6,737 nucleotides of DNA. It comes from Pseudescherichia sp039594205. GTDB lineage: Bacteria; Pseudomonadota; Gammaproteobacteria; Enterobacterales; Enterobacteriaceae. Shown piece after piece: positions 6,254 through 6,737 of the stretch (its first letter is position 1; every line of letters starts with the position of its first letter). Under the pieces are notes generated by a model. That model saw nothing but the letters and a program-made list of their open reading frames with translations. It was not told where the DNA came from and did no database searches. The position numbers and the translations under genes are program-made. The stretch is from positions 1 to 6,737 of the forward strand of contig JBCNNW010000141.1 of the NCBI GenBank assembly GCA_039594205.1, written 5' to 3'.

Positions 6254-6737
6254 TGCGTTTATTACTTGTTTTGGCCTTTTTACCCTCCCTGCTCTGGGCG
6301 GCACCGCTGGTGCCGCCGCCGGGGTTTACCCGCCCCCTGCCGCACACCCTGGCCGGAAAGTGTGTCGATCTGCCTGCCCCCTGGACCGGGGCGCTGGATT
6401 TTCCCAGTAAATATGCAGGTTCAGACAGCGCGCGTGCCACCCTGAACCCTGCAGCGGAACGCGCGTTTCGCGCCCAGACCCAACCTATTGTCGACTTTGA
6501 ACGCGGTATCTCGACCATGGTCTGGCGCTATAAACAGAGCGGCGATCCCGCCACGCTCAACTGTCTCCTGAAGGGTTATCGCGCATGGGCCCGCGCGGGG
6601 GCTTTAGCCTCAACCCAGACCAACCATACCGGGCGGGCAATGCGTAAATGGGCGCTGGCCACACTCGCTACAGGCTGGCTGGCGCTGCAACCGCAGCCTG
6701 AAGACGCGCAGGTTGCGCACTGGCTCGGGGAACTGGC
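6253..6737 (+). CDS. Secreted PL5-family (AlgL-like) polysaccharide lyase, 3' truncated by window
   Basis: The first 161 codons are visible. Residues 1-16 form a Sec signal peptide with a likely cut at LWA|AP, so the product is periplasmic or exported. The mature part resembles Pseudomonas AlgL, the PL5 mannuronate lyase: LVPPPG at 19-24, then SKYAGSDSARATLN at 52-65, ERG at 83-85, AWARAGAL at 111-118, and NHTGRAMRKWAL at 124-135. Lys53 aligns with an AlgL lysine (Lys66) reported to contact substrate. Cys37 and Cys104 match two AlgL cysteines and could form a disulfide. The catalytic His and Tyr lie later, beyond the window. The substrate may be polymannuronate, but some PL5 enzymes cleave glucuronate polymers or hyaluronan. 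The start is firm: an in-frame stop at 6247-6249 lies just upstream. There is no good Shine-Dalgarno, and translation is probably coupled to ddpF through TAATG. The family call is solid, the substrate open. Confidence 0.87.
   Translation, partial: MRLLLVLAFLPSLLWAAPLVPPPGFTRPLPHTLAGKCVDLPAPWTGALDFPSKYAGSDSARATLNPAAERAFRAQTQPIVDFERGISTMVWRYKQSGDPATLNCLLKGYRAWARAGALASTQTNHTGRAMRKWALATLATGWLALQPQPEDAQVAHWLGEL

Noticed and set aside
6084..6410. Plus-strand 108-codon frame between ddpF and the lyase
   Set aside because: It runs out of frame through the conserved ends of both ddpF and the lyase and shows no family motif.
5880..6518. Minus-strand open frame of 212 codons over the ddpF end and lyase start
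   Set aside because: The sense-strand genes are clearly real. The antisense product is rich in Pro, Arg, Ser and Gly with no recognisable domain.

Overview
The window looks like a chromosomal segment of a GC-rich enterobacterium (Enterobacter, Klebsiella, Leclercia or a relative). The main reason is that six consecutive genes match, in order and closely in length and sequence, what I remember of the Escherichia coli ddpXABCDF operon for D-alanyl-D-alanine dipeptide use. No alignment was run, so the genus is a guess.

Layout, all on the + strand. 3-257: the last 84 codons of a regulator that reads as a MurR/RpiR-type SIS domain. 269-823: ddpX, a VanX-type zinc D-Ala-D-Ala dipeptidase. 855-2393: ddpA, a secreted periplasmic binding protein. 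2402-2423: a strong GC-rich hairpin. 2436-3458 and 3455-4348: ddpB and ddpC, the two membrane permeases. 4348-5334 and 5327-6253: ddpD and ddpF, the two ATPases. 6253 to the window end: the first 161 codons of a secreted PL5 (AlgL-like) polysaccharide lyase. There is no gene-free stretch longer than 42 bases. No tRNA, rRNA, CRISPR array, insertion sequence, integrase or attachment site was seen.

How the genes work together. DdpA would capture D-Ala-D-Ala (or related peptides) in the periplasm. DdpB and DdpC form the channel, and DdpD and DdpF power it. Cytoplasmic DdpX then splits the dipeptide into D-alanine, usable as carbon, nitrogen or wall precursor. Overlaps of 4, 1, 8 and 1 bases at the B/C, C/D, D/F and F/lyase junctions, plus an 11-base gap between the regulator and ddpX, point to a single transcript.

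The ddp core is known biology. The unusual part is its flanks. A sugar-phosphate-type regulator leads the operon and a secreted uronate-polymer lyase is translationally coupled to its end. As I recall, neither belongs to the E. coli K-12 operon. This suggests a wider envelope- or polysaccharide-salvage role, but that is inference, and both flanking genes are cut by the window edges.
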